Counted from the stretch's first letter, positions 1-6,105 are shown. The stretch is DNA of 6,156 nt from an uncultured Acholeplasmataceae bacterium (GCA_937983315.1 CALKAH010000307.1:1-6156); one strand, 5' to 3'. A program made the numbers and translations. The notes: a model not told the origin generated them from the sequence alone.

Positions 1-169
1 TTGATTGTGTGTTGAGATACACCATTGTTAGAAGACTAGCTCCGATGGGAAACATGATTGATCCTGAAACAAGGGGTGGAAGAAACTTTAGAAGGTAACC
101 TAGTGTTGCTTCTAGGATGCCCCAGATAGCCCCAAAGAAAAGCGTGGTTAATACGATGTTTTTGTTCAT
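1..169 (-). CDS. Hypothetical membrane protein, N-terminal part (runs off the window)
   Basis: Only the first 56 codons are present; the gene continues beyond the left edge. The translation begins MNKNIVLTTLFFGAIWGILE and is strongly hydrophobic. One likely membrane helix spans about residues 5-29 and another about 33-52, joined by a short proline-containing turn (FLPPLVSG). The start is the ATG at 169, chosen because AAAGGAG (179-185) lies 9 bases upstream. A closer ATG at 177 reaches a stop after three codons. The gene begins only 4 bases after the stop of the molybdenum hydroxylase large subunit, and its ribosome site lies inside that gene's last codons. It is therefore very probably the next gene of the same operon. 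I do not recognise the family. A role in moving the hydroxylase substrate or product across the membrane is a guess from position only. Confidence 0.75.
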   Translation of the reverse strand, partial: MNKNIVLTTLFFGAIWGILEATLGYLLKFLPPLVSGSIMFPIGASLLTMVYLNTQS

Positions 170-173
170 GTGT

Positions 174-2483
174 TCATGCTCCTTTCATTTGATTTAATCC
201 TTGAAGTATCTTTTCAGGTGTGATCGGAAGTGACTTAATTCGCACACCTGTTGCATGATAAATCGCGTTTGCAATGGCTGCCGGTGGTGTATCAATACCA
301 ATTTCACCCACTGATTTTGCACCATAGGGTCCAGATTCTTCATAAGAATCGACGAAAACGGTCGTAAGTTTCTTGATATCTTTTGCACATGGAATGCGAT
401 AATTGACAAAACTATTGCTGATCAAATGTCCTTTTTTGGTGTATTTCACATCTTCAAATTTCGCCATACCAATGCCTTGAACAATTGCTCCTTCGATTTG
501 TCCTTGCGCGAGTTTGATATTTAGTGGTGTTCCACAATCGACAACACTGACATAGTGGGTGATATCATATTCACCTGTTTGTAAATCGACTTCAACTTCA
601 CAAAGACCTGCCATAAATGGTGGAGGTGATTTATGACCCACATAACTCGCTGTTGCGGTGAGTTGTTTTTGCTCATGGCTATACGTGATTTGATTAGATA
701 AATCTCGAAGAGAGAGTTCTTTTTCATCATCTTTAAATACGTGTCCATCAAAATCGATAACCTCAGGTTTTGATTCTAAGATACGGGCAGCTTCAATCAT
801 CAACATCTCTTTTAACTGATGAGCTGCTTTAAGTACAGCGTTCCCCGAGACATAGGTTGTTGATGATGCATAAGCACCTGTATCAAACGGTGTTAGATCT
901 GTATCAGAGGAATACACAATAACTTTATCCACTGTTGTCAATAATGCTTCAGCAGCAATCTGGGCAAGAACTGTATCAGAACCTTGCCCGATATCAGTTG
1001 CTCCTACCATGAGATTATAGAAACCATCATCGTTGAGTTTAATCGTCGCAGCTCCCATATCGATATAGGGTATCCCACTACCTTGCATAGCAATCGCCAT
1101 ACCGACTGCTTTCACTTGATCTTCATTGATCTTCACTTTGGGATACGTGTGATTCCATCCAATCAAATCTAGCCCACGATCGATGCATTCATCAAGTTTA
1201 CACGTATCCATGTTCATGGCTGTACCTTCAGTACCTTCACCCATAATCTTGAAGATCGGACTTGTTTCATGTTCTTTCATCATGTTCATCTGTCTTAAAC
1301 GAATTGGATCCATATGAAGTTTATGGGCTAAGATATCAATCGCTGATTCTAATGCAAAGTTACCTTGAATAGCCCCGTATCCTCGAAATGCTCCTGCAGA
1401 TACATGGTTGGTATAAACAACTTGTCCATCAAAGCGTACACTTTCAACTTTGTTATAAAGTGGTAGTACTTTCGATCCTGTCACCATAAAGACGGTGAGG
1501 GCATGTTCTCCATAAGCACCCGTATCGGATAAAACATGACAATCAATGGCTTTGATCCATCCATCTTTGGTTGCTCCCAATTTCATCTGAATGCGCATCG
1601 GATGTCGAGTATATGTGGATTCATAGACTTCTTTTCGTGTATACACCATCTTGGATGGTTTCTTGGTTCTCCAAGTCACCAGTGCTGCAAACATCTCACC
1701 GTGAAGTGCTTGTTTACCACCAAAACCACCACCAACACGAGGTTTAATGACTCTGATTTGACTGATGGGAATGCCTAATGTTTGACTTAAGATACGTCTG
1801 ACGTGAAAGGGTGTCTGCGTTGATGAGTAAATCATCAAACGATTATGAATATCGAGTCTTGCATTGATTGCATGAGGTTCCATCATCGAATGAGCTTGAG
1901 CTTGTGTATAGAACACTTCATCAACGATGACATCACATGACTTGAATGTTTCATCCACATTATTGATATGCATCGCATAAGATGCGGCTATATTTCTTTT
2001 AGGTTCAAATCCAATAGGAAACATTTCACGTATTCCATCTTCAGGATGAAGGACGGAAGGATGATCAATGGCGTGTTCAAAATCTAAGACAGGTTCTAAG
2101 ATTTCATAATCGACTTTAATGAGTGATAAAGCTTCTTCAGCTGTTTTTTCATCAACCGCTGCAACACATGCGACTTCATCACCGACATAACGCACATATT
2201 CATCGAGCACAAATTTGTCATGGGGTGAGGGTTCAGGATATCCTTGTCCAGCGCGTGTAAATGATATTCTGGGAACATCATGATGAGTTAGCACAAGTTC
2301 AACACCCTTCAATTGTCTTGCTTCTTCAACATGAATATGCTTGATTCGTGCAAATGCAAATGGACTTCTTAGTATTTTAATCACTAAAGAATCAGGTGCT
2401 GCTAAATCATCCGTGAATGCAGGTCGTCCCATCATAATTCCTTTTCCATCAATCGATGGAATCTTTTGATTCACGACTTTCAT
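174..2483 (-). CDS. xdhA: Xanthine dehydrogenase-family molybdopterin-binding (catalytic) subunit
   Basis: A 769-residue large subunit of a molybdenum hydroxylase, which hydroxylates an N-heterocycle (for example a purine) or an aldehyde using water and passes electrons to the [2Fe-2S] subunit. The N-terminal a/b hammerhead domain covers roughly residues 12-130; the molybdopterin-binding domains follow. Visible motifs are GGGFGGK (251-257), GAFRGYG (364-370), DIGQGSDTVLAQIAAEA (497-513), and GPYGAKSVGEIG (718-729). In the last, Glu727 matches the catalytic glutamate of the family (Glu1261 in bovine enzyme). Arg367 matches bovine Arg880, while Gln258 stands where bovine enzyme has substrate-binding Glu802. 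The start ATG has AGGAGG (2490-2495) six bases upstream and overlaps the stop of the [2Fe-2S] gene by 4 bp (ATGA). The length is usual for the separate-subunit form, and no frameshift is seen. Family membership is clear. Xanthine as substrate is not proven, and the symbol follows E. coli usage. Confidence 0.93.
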   Translation of the reverse strand: MKVVNQKIPSIDGKGIMMGRPAFTDDLAAPDSLVIKILRSPFAFARIKHIHVEEARQLKGVELVLTHHDVPRISFTRAGQGYPEPSPHDKFVLDEYVRYVGDEVACVAAVDEKTAEEALSLIKVDYEILEPVLDFEHAIDHPSVLHPEDGIREMFPIGFEPKRNIAASYAMHINNVDETFKSCDVIVDEVFYTQAQAHSMMEPHAINARLDIHNRLMIYSSTQTPFHVRRILSQTLGIPISQIRVIKPRVGGGFGGKQALHGEMFAALVTWRTKKPSKMVYTRKEVYESTYTRHPMRIQMKLGATKDGWIKAIDCHVLSDTGAYGEHALTVFMVTGSKVLPLYNKVESVRFDGQVVYTNHVSAGAFRGYGAIQGNFALESAIDILAHKLHMDPIRLRQMNMMKEHETSPIFKIMGEGTEGTAMNMDTCKLDECIDRGLDLIGWNHTYPKVKINEDQVKAVGMAIAMQGSGIPYIDMGAATIKLNDDGFYNLMVGATDIGQGSDTVLAQIAAEALLTTVDKVIVYSSDTDLTPFDTGAYASSTTYVSGNAVLKAAHQLKEMLMIEAARILESKPEVIDFDGHVFKDDEKELSLRDLSNQITYSHEQKQLTATASYVGHKSPPPFMAGLCEVEVDLQTGEYDITHYVSVVDCGTPLNIKLAQGQIEGAIVQGIGMAKFEDVKYTKKGHLISNSFVNYRIPCAKDIKKLTTVFVDSYEESGPYGAKSVGEIGIDTPPAAIANAIYHATGVRIKSLPITPEKILQGLNQMKGA
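179..185 (-). promoter_or_regulatory. Ribosome binding site of the membrane protein gene, inside the end of the catalytic subunit gene
   Basis: The minus strand reads AAAGGAG here, within the last codons (Met-Lys-Gly-Ala) of the catalytic subunit and 9 bases before the ATG at 169. Ribosomes finishing the upstream gene would stop at 176-174, only a few bases from this start. That arrangement is typical of translational coupling. Confidence 0.8.
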
Positions 2484-2932
2484 TGGGCACCTCCTAAATA
2501 GCGTTTAATCGCTAGAAATTGAGCTTGATATCCCGAACAGCGACACAAGTTCCCTACCACATAATGCTTGATTTCTTCATCGGTAGGATGTGGATTTTCT
2601 TTTTTTAATGCATAGATGGTGAGTGCTAAACCAGCATTACAAAATCCACATTGATCAGCACCTTCATCGCCGAAATAATGAGCAATCTTTTCAATCTCTT
2701 CAGGTATACCATCGACGGTTGTGACGTGTTTACCTTCAATGCTTGCGGTAAGAACTGAACACGATAAGACAGGCTTATCATTCAGTAGAACCGTACATAC
2801 TCCACATGTTGAGGTCTCGCACCCACGCTTGACACTGACGAGATGATGTTTTCTCAAAGAATCAAGTAAAACTTCACTCGGTTCAATCTCATAGGTAACG
2901 TCGTGTTTGTTCAATATAAAATTAACTTTCAT
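2480..2932 (-). CDS. xdhC: Xanthine dehydrogenase-family [2Fe-2S] subunit
   Basis: A 150-residue electron-transfer subunit carrying two [2Fe-2S] clusters between the molybdenum and FAD sites. The N-terminal plant-ferredoxin-like domain (about 1-75) has Cys38, Cys43, Cys46 and Cys58. The C-terminal helical domain has Cys95, Cys98, Cys130 and Cys132, giving the family spacing C-x2-C-x31-C-x-C. All eight ligands are present. The sequence around the first cluster, GCETSTCGVCTV, differs from the common GCExGECGACT form and resembles clostridial-type members as I recall them. I set the start at the ATG at 2932 rather than the in-frame ATG at 2956. AAGGAGGT (2941-2948) sits at the right distance from 2932 and would lie inside the coding sequence if the upstream ATG were used. 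The gene overlaps the FAD gene by 11 bp and the catalytic subunit by 4 bp, suggesting translational coupling. Soluble, cytoplasmic. Symbol follows E. coli order (A molybdenum, B FAD, C iron-sulfur). Confidence 0.94.
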   Translation of the reverse strand: MKVNFILNKHDVTYEIEPSEVLLDSLRKHHLVSVKRGCETSTCGVCTVLLNDKPVLSCSVLTASIEGKHVTTVDGIPEEIEKIAHYFGDEGADQCGFCNAGLALTIYALKKENPHPTDEEIKHYVVGNLCRCSGYQAQFLAIKRYLGGAQ

Positions 2933-3722
2933 GAGACATAACCTCCTTGATCCCACGCATCACATACGTTTTTGCCAGCACTTCACGATATTCTTTTGTC
3001 CCACGATCATCATCTGCACATGGAATGGTCTTTAAAATACAATCTCCAATGGATGCAATCAATTGATCATCTTTTTGACTTGCATGGTTGTACATATCCA
3101 TCGCATCGATGGCTAAGATCGGTTTTGCGGGTCTGGAACCTATCGCAATCTTCATCTTTCCATCATCAAAACATGCAACATTCAAGATCGCAAAATCGAG
3201 CATCGTATTCGATACTTTCTTAAAATAGCCTTTTCCCTTTGTTTTCTTGATGATGATATGGGTCAAGATGGCATGATGTTTTTCCTTTTGTTCTAAAAAG
3301 GCATGAAGACTCATGACTTCTTCAGGATAAAACTTGAGTGTCACGGGCAAGCATAGCATCGCTGTGATCAAATCAGAAAAAGGATACTTCCCGATAATTG
3401 ATCCTCCTAGCGTTGCTACATTCCTAAAGCCAACTCCAACAATCGATCCTATCGCCTGCGATAAGAAACCATTGCCAATGGATTGAATCGATGGATGGAC
3501 TTCAATGTCTCTTAATGTCGTTTGAGCACCTATCTCAATTTCATCGTGGCGATCAATGATGTGATTGAGTGAAAGGTTTGATAAATCAATCATCGTATCG
3601 ATTTGACGTTTGGTGTATTTCATCCATACACCTCCACCTAAAATCGTGTTGTATTTGGACCTACTGAGGATAAGATAAGCTTCCTCAAGTGAGTGTGGTT
3701 TAACATATTGTTTAATCTCCAT
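2922..3722 (-). CDS. xdhB: Xanthine dehydrogenase-family FAD-binding subunit
   Basis: A 266-residue medium subunit that takes electrons from the [2Fe-2S] clusters and passes them through FAD to NAD+ or another acceptor. The FAD-binding (PF00941-type) domain fills roughly residues 1-160, with ILGGGVWMKY (27-36) and ATLGGSIIGKYPFSDLI (103-119) as the FAD-contact loops. The C-terminal CO-dehydrogenase-flavoprotein-like domain contains AIGSRPAKP (193-201) and DDRGTKEYREVLAKTYVMRGI (238-258), matching the family's DxRxSxxYR region. It is slightly shorter than many homologues (about 280-300 residues) but looks intact. The start ATG has GGGAGG (3731-3736) eight bases upstream, a site that overlaps the end of the MocA-like gene. 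It begins 3 bp after that gene's stop and overlaps the [2Fe-2S] gene by 11 bp. The electron acceptor cannot be told from sequence. Confidence 0.92.
   Translation of the reverse strand: MEIKQYVKPHSLEEAYLILSRSKYNTILGGGVWMKYTKRQIDTMIDLSNLSLNHIIDRHDEIEIGAQTTLRDIEVHPSIQSIGNGFLSQAIGSIVGVGFRNVATLGGSIIGKYPFSDLITAMLCLPVTLKFYPEEVMSLHAFLEQKEKHHAILTHIIIKKTKGKGYFKKVSNTMLDFAILNVACFDDGKMKIAIGSRPAKPILAIDAMDMYNHASQKDDQLIASIGDCILKTIPCADDDRGTKEYREVLAKTYVMRGIKEVMSHES
2941..2948 (-). promoter_or_regulatory. Ribosome binding site fixing the start of the [2Fe-2S] gene
   Basis: On the minus strand this reads AAGGAGGT, a near-perfect anti-16S site, eight bases before the ATG at 2932. It lies within the last codons of the FAD gene and decides between the two in-frame ATGs. 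The upstream one (2956) would place this site inside the coding region and has no comparable site of its own. Confidence 0.85.
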
Positions 3723-3725
3723 GGT

Positions 3726-4283
3726 TCAATCCTCCCTTAAAATCTTTTGGAAATCAGATAATGTATCAATATCATCTAAGATGTGTTGGTCCATCACATC
3801 AATCGTTTCAAAATCAAAACGGTTTCGAAAGGCTTTGAGTGATGAATCATCGGGTTCATCAAGGAGCTTCTGTTTCAGTGATTGATCCATCCACATCGGA
3901 TGCCCTCGTCGATGTTGAAAACGAGGAACCCTGATTGTTTTTGTACCTTGGAGAAGTGCTTGATACGTATCTTTTTGGACAAACGGGCAATCTCCTGGCA
4001 AAATAAAAAAGTCCTCGTCAGTGACGAAAACTCCGACTTTGATCGATGATAACATACCCTTTGCATAGTTCGCATGATAAATACAATGAACGGTTGAATC
4101 ATGAGCTATACGTTGTTCAATTTCAGATGCATAATGTCCCGTAACGACATAGATTTGGCTTACAAATGGTTTCATCCCTTTAATCGCATGTTCAAGGAGA
4201 GAAACCCCATGGATTTCAAAAAGCATTTTATTTGCTTGTGCTCTGCTGGAAAAACCGGCGGCTAAAATAATACCTTGTGCCAT
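3726..4283 (-). CDS. mocA: MocA/MobA-like molybdenum cofactor nucleotidyltransferase
   Basis: A 185-residue Rossmann-type NTP-transferase (PF12804-like). The N-terminal loop GIILAAGFSSRAQANKM (4-20) is the nucleotide-binding signature; the usual RMG after LAAGxSx is RAQ here. The metal-binding aspartate is in LPGDCPFV (95-102, Asp98). RRGHPMWM (125-132) corresponds to the RGHP segment conserved in MocA-type proteins. MocA transfers CMP from CTP to molybdopterin, giving the cytosine dinucleotide cofactor used by many xanthine dehydrogenase-family enzymes; MobA does the same with GMP. Sitting first in an operon with all three hydroxylase subunits supports the MocA-like role, so the enzyme may use the dinucleotide form. 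CTP preference is inferred, not seen. The start ATG has AAAGGGG (4292-4298) eight bases upstream. The stop TGA lies 3 bp before the FAD gene. Length is close to the family norm (about 190-200). Confidence 0.85.
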   Translation of the reverse strand: MAQGIILAAGFSSRAQANKMLFEIHGVSLLEHAIKGMKPFVSQIYVVTGHYASEIEQRIAHDSTVHCIYHANYAKGMLSSIKVGVFVTDEDFFILPGDCPFVQKDTYQALLQGTKTIRVPRFQHRRGHPMWMDQSLKQKLLDEPDDSSLKAFRNRFDFETIDVMDQHILDDIDTLSDFQKILRED

Positions 4284-4377
4284 CTTATAAGCCCCTTTGT
4301 TGTGGCATAGAAAGCAAAAAATAAGGATTTATGTCATGAGATGGAGATGTTTATGCATCAAAATGATGGTGTTCTTT

Positions 4378-4386
4378 CTTATAGCA
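4378..4386 (-). promoter_or_regulatory. Candidate extended -10 promoter of the hydroxylase operon
   Basis: The minus strand reads TGCTATAAG, an extended -10 element (TGn followed by TATAAG, one base from TATAAT). Transcription would start near 4371, giving a leader of about 88 bases before the MocA-like ATG at 4283. The -35 position holds only a weak T-rich match, so the extended -10 would have to compensate. No other strong minus-strand promoter is apparent in the intergenic region. Confidence 0.4.
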
Positions 4387-4405
4387 TAGCACTATTTATG
4401 AAAAT

Positions 4406-4433
4406 AAACAACACTTTATTCAAAGTGCTGTTT
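4406..4433. repeat. 12-bp inverted repeat with a 4-base loop in the divergent intergenic region
   Basis: Arms 4406-4417 and 4422-4433 (AAACAACACTTT and AAAGTGCTGTTT) flank ATTC. There is one imperfect pair, which is A-C read on the plus strand and a G-U wobble read on the minus strand, so the RNA hairpin would be continuous only in the minus direction. It sits just upstream of the candidate minus -10 element and before the dipeptidase gene. It could be an operator for a regulator of one or both operons. Alternatively it could be a terminator-like hairpin: minus-strand bases after it are T-rich (TTTATTTTC) but not a clean run. Confidence 0.6.
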
Positions 4434-4438
4434 CTAAA

Positions 4439-4455
4439 TGAACACATTGAACACA
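4439..4455. repeat. 8-bp direct repeat TGAACACA, 9-bp period
   Basis: TGAACACA occurs at 4439-4446 and again at 4448-4455, separated by one base. It lies between the inverted repeat and the dipeptidase gene and overlaps a weak plus-strand -35-like TTGAAC (4447-4452). Short tandem sites of this kind can bind a regulator, but two copies of eight bases in AT-rich DNA can also arise by chance. Confidence 0.4.
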
Positions 4456-4485
4456 GGTATACTAGGCCTTTAAATAGATCGAGTA

Positions 4486-4494
4486 TGGTATGAT
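4486..4494 (+). promoter_or_regulatory. Candidate extended -10 promoter of the dipeptidase gene
   Basis: TGGTATGAT is an extended -10 (TGn plus TATGAT, one base from TATAAT) about 45 bases before the ATG at 4539. The corresponding -35 region is poor. An alternative pair is TTGAAC (4447-4452) with TTAAAT (4470-4475) at a 17-base spacing. Either fits a leader of 40-60 bases; I cannot choose firmly. Confidence 0.4.
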
Positions 4495-4538
4495 ATGAAT
4501 ATAAACAAGGATTGATTTGCCTATAAAGGAGTGATCTT

Positions 4539-5480
4539 ATGCGCTTTGATGCACACGGGGATATTCTATCCGATATTTACCAAGAGGTTCAACAAGGAAA
4601 TAAGGATGTATTTAGAAAGAAACATTACGAGAATTATGTAAAAGGCGGTATTACTCACAGCATATTTGTGAACTGGACAGATCCCAATAAACAAACCAAA
4701 GATGATTTTAATCGTATCTTTGATGTTGCCATTGAGGAACTTAAAAATTCACAAGATATTGTCACCATCTGTCGTTCATATGGAGATTTACTCAAGTCTC
4801 GTCAAGAGAATAAATTCGGTGTCTTTTTAGGTATTGAAGGGATCAAGTATTTAGAACAACCCGAAGATATCATCAAACTCTATGATCGTGGTATCCGTCA
4901 TATCGGATTAACTTGGAATGAAGAAAATGATTACGCGACTGGTCTCGATGGACTTGAGCATGGTTTGAAAGAAAAAGGTATAAAACTCTTGCAGATAGCT
5001 CAAAAGAAGGGCATAATCATCGATCTTGCTCACGCTAGCCCTAAAACATTTGATGATGTCTTTAAGTATACGACAGGTCCACTCGTTGTCACACATGGTA
5101 ATGCAAAAGCACTATGTGACCATAGAAGAAATTACACCGATGAGCAACTTATGCAAATCAAGGCACGAAAAGGTGTAATTGGTGTCTGTGCAGTTCCCTA
5201 TTTTATTTCGAGTCATCCTGAACAACAAACCGTTCAATATCTCGCAAAACACGTCGATTACATCGTCAAAAAAATCGGGATCGATCATGTGGGTATGGGA
5301 CTTGATGTCTTTTACTACCTTACACCCGGTAAAACATCAACGGGTGTTAAAGGATTAGAAACACTTGCAGATGCAGATAACCTCTTTTACGAACTTGCAA
5401 GATTGGGTTATAAAGAAAACGATTTAAGAAAAATCGCGTATCAAAATTTTGACCGCGTCTTGAAGACAGTTCTGAAATAA
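4539..5480 (+). CDS. M19-family (renal dipeptidase-like) zinc dipeptidase
   Basis: A 313-residue TIM-barrel metallopeptidase of the M19 / membrane dipeptidase family, which hydrolyses dipeptides, often tolerating a D-residue at the C-terminal side. The binuclear zinc ligands can be followed: His6 and Asp8 (DAHGD), bridging Glu100 (LGIEG), His165 (IDLAH) and His186 (VTHGN). Arg197 (DHRRN) and Asp256 (GMGLD) match human DPEP1 Arg230 and Asp288. The position of human substrate-binding His152 (LTHSC) is Trp126 (LTWNEEN) here; as I recall, this is common in bacterial members. There is no signal peptide or membrane segment, so it should be cytoplasmic despite the family name. The start ATG has AAAGGAG (4525-4531) seven bases upstream. 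It is a single-gene unit, divergent from the hydroxylase operon and closed by a terminator. Natural substrate is unknown; a link to the neighbouring hydroxylase is not shown. Confidence 0.93.
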   Translation: MRFDAHGDILSDIYQEVQQGNKDVFRKKHYENYVKGGITHSIFVNWTDPNKQTKDDFNRIFDVAIEELKNSQDIVTICRSYGDLLKSRQENKFGVFLGIEGIKYLEQPEDIIKLYDRGIRHIGLTWNEENDYATGLDGLEHGLKEKGIKLLQIAQKKGIIIDLAHASPKTFDDVFKYTTGPLVVTHGNAKALCDHRRNYTDEQLMQIKARKGVIGVCAVPYFISSHPEQQTVQYLAKHVDYIVKKIGIDHVGMGLDVFYYLTPGKTSTGVKGLETLADADNLFYELARLGYKENDLRKIAYQNFDRVLKTVLK

Positions 5481-5498
5481 TTCATCTGATCAACATCA

Positions 5499-5529
5499 AA
5501 AAATCAACCGCTGGGTTGATTTTTCTTTT
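5499..5529. terminator. Bidirectional intrinsic terminator between convergent genes
   Basis: An 11-bp stem pairs 5499-5509 (AAAAATCAACC) with 5514-5524 around a GCTG loop, followed on the plus strand by TTTTCTTTT. The left arm is preceded and entered by an A-run, so the minus-strand transcript also ends in a T-run after the stem. It lies 18 bases past the dipeptidase stop and about 20 bases past the stop of the converging LOR-family gene, and probably serves both. Confidence 0.88.
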
Positions 5530-5548
5530 GTTCTAAATCGAATAAAGT

Positions 5549-6058
5549 TTAGTGTCTGTGATGACTTGAACTTGAATGCCCTGATGATTCATGAAACATA
5601 ACATCAATCATCAATGCTAATGCGACATAAAAAGCTTCCTTTTCATCATCACGAATCGTGATCTGATACGTATCTCCCCATGTCAACCATTCTTTATGAA
5701 TGCTCATGACTTCTGTTCCACTCTTTAAGACTTGAAAGTCACGTTGGAACACTTGACCCACGATTTCCATCATGCCATAGGTGCTATCAATCGTCATTTT
5801 CCCACCAAAAAACGTAAAATTCTTCTTGATTGTCGCAAGCACTTCTCCTTCAGGATTTGAAAGTGTGTACTCAGGTAAAAACCGAAACAGCTTACGTTCT
5901 AAGTGATAGATGAGTTCTTCACCCTTATACATATTCATCTTGTTGTGAATAGAAAACACTTTTGCTTCAATGTAATACACGATATTTTGATTCTGATCAA
6001 AAACGTTGTATTTACCTCCAAACGTAAAGACTTTCTGCTTTAAATAGAATTGCTTCAT
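5549..6058 (-). CDS. LURP-one-related (LOR) / YxjI-like protein
   Basis: A 169-residue protein with the pattern of the LOR / YxjI family (PF04525, a Tubby-C-like beta-barrel fold). It is made of repeated short beta segments: FYLKQKVFTFGGKYNVFD (4-21), then YYIEAKVFSIHNKMNMY, LERKLFRFLPEYTL, and IKKNFTFFGGKMTID. The length matches bacterial members (about 160-170). Function in bacteria is not established; a membrane- or lipid-associated role has been proposed from the Tubby fold, and no catalytic residues are expected. The C-terminus is unusual: after FHES it continues with a Gly/Ser/His tail, SGHSSSSHHRH, outside the fold. The start ATG has GGGGAGG (6064-6070) five bases upstream. It stands alone, converging on the dipeptidase gene, with its own promoter. 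Confidence 0.88.
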   Translation of the reverse strand: MKQFYLKQKVFTFGGKYNVFDQNQNIVYYIEAKVFSIHNKMNMYKGEELIYHLERKLFRFLPEYTLSNPEGEVLATIKKNFTFFGGKMTIDSTYGMMEIVGQVFQRDFQVLKSGTEVMSIHKEWLTWGDTYQITIRDDEKEAFYVALALMIDVMFHESSGHSSSSHHRH

Positions 6059-6088
6059 TGTATCCTCCCCATGTATCTATCTGAAATC

Positions 6089-6097
6089 ATTATAACA
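6089..6097 (-). promoter_or_regulatory. Extended -10 promoter of the LOR-family gene
   Basis: The minus strand reads TGTTATAAT, a perfect extended -10 (TGn plus TATAAT). The start point would be near 6082, giving a leader of about 24 bases that carries the GGGGAGG site. The matching -35 element would fall at about 6111-6117, which in this window is adapter sequence, so the true -35 is missing from the assembly. Confidence 0.75.
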
Positions 6098-6105
6098 AAA
6101 AGCAA

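Noticed and set aside
164..178. Short GTTCATGTGTTCATG repeat resembling the TGAACACA boxes in the intergenic region.
   Set aside because: It is explained by two ATG-AAC starts (one unused) near the gene junction and lies in translated sequence, so the resemblance is most likely chance.
984..1172. Plus-strand open frame opposite the catalytic subunit gene; similar frames lie at 1536-1778 and 2972-3223.
   Set aside because: They are antisense to clearly conserved coding sequence, have no ribosome sites, and their translations are low-complexity and unlike known proteins.
2933..2956. Eight-residue upstream extension of the [2Fe-2S] subunit starting at ATG 2956.
   Set aside because: It would place the AAGGAGGT ribosome site inside the coding sequence, has no site of its own, and adds residues before the conserved start of the ferredoxin-like domain.
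4329..4358. Nine-codon minus-strand ORF (MHKHLHLMT) in the leader of the hydroxylase operon, rich in histidine, like an attenuation leader peptide.
   Set aside because: There is no ribosome binding site before its ATG, the histidine codons are not consecutive, and the operon is not for histidine synthesis. The run is explained by a local GAGATG repeat.
4284..4371. Possible purine, xanthine or molybdenum-cofactor riboswitch in the leader of the hydroxylase operon.
   Set aside because: The leader of about 88 bases shows only a 5-bp hairpin (CATCA/TGATG) and none of the conserved core sequences I know for these riboswitches.
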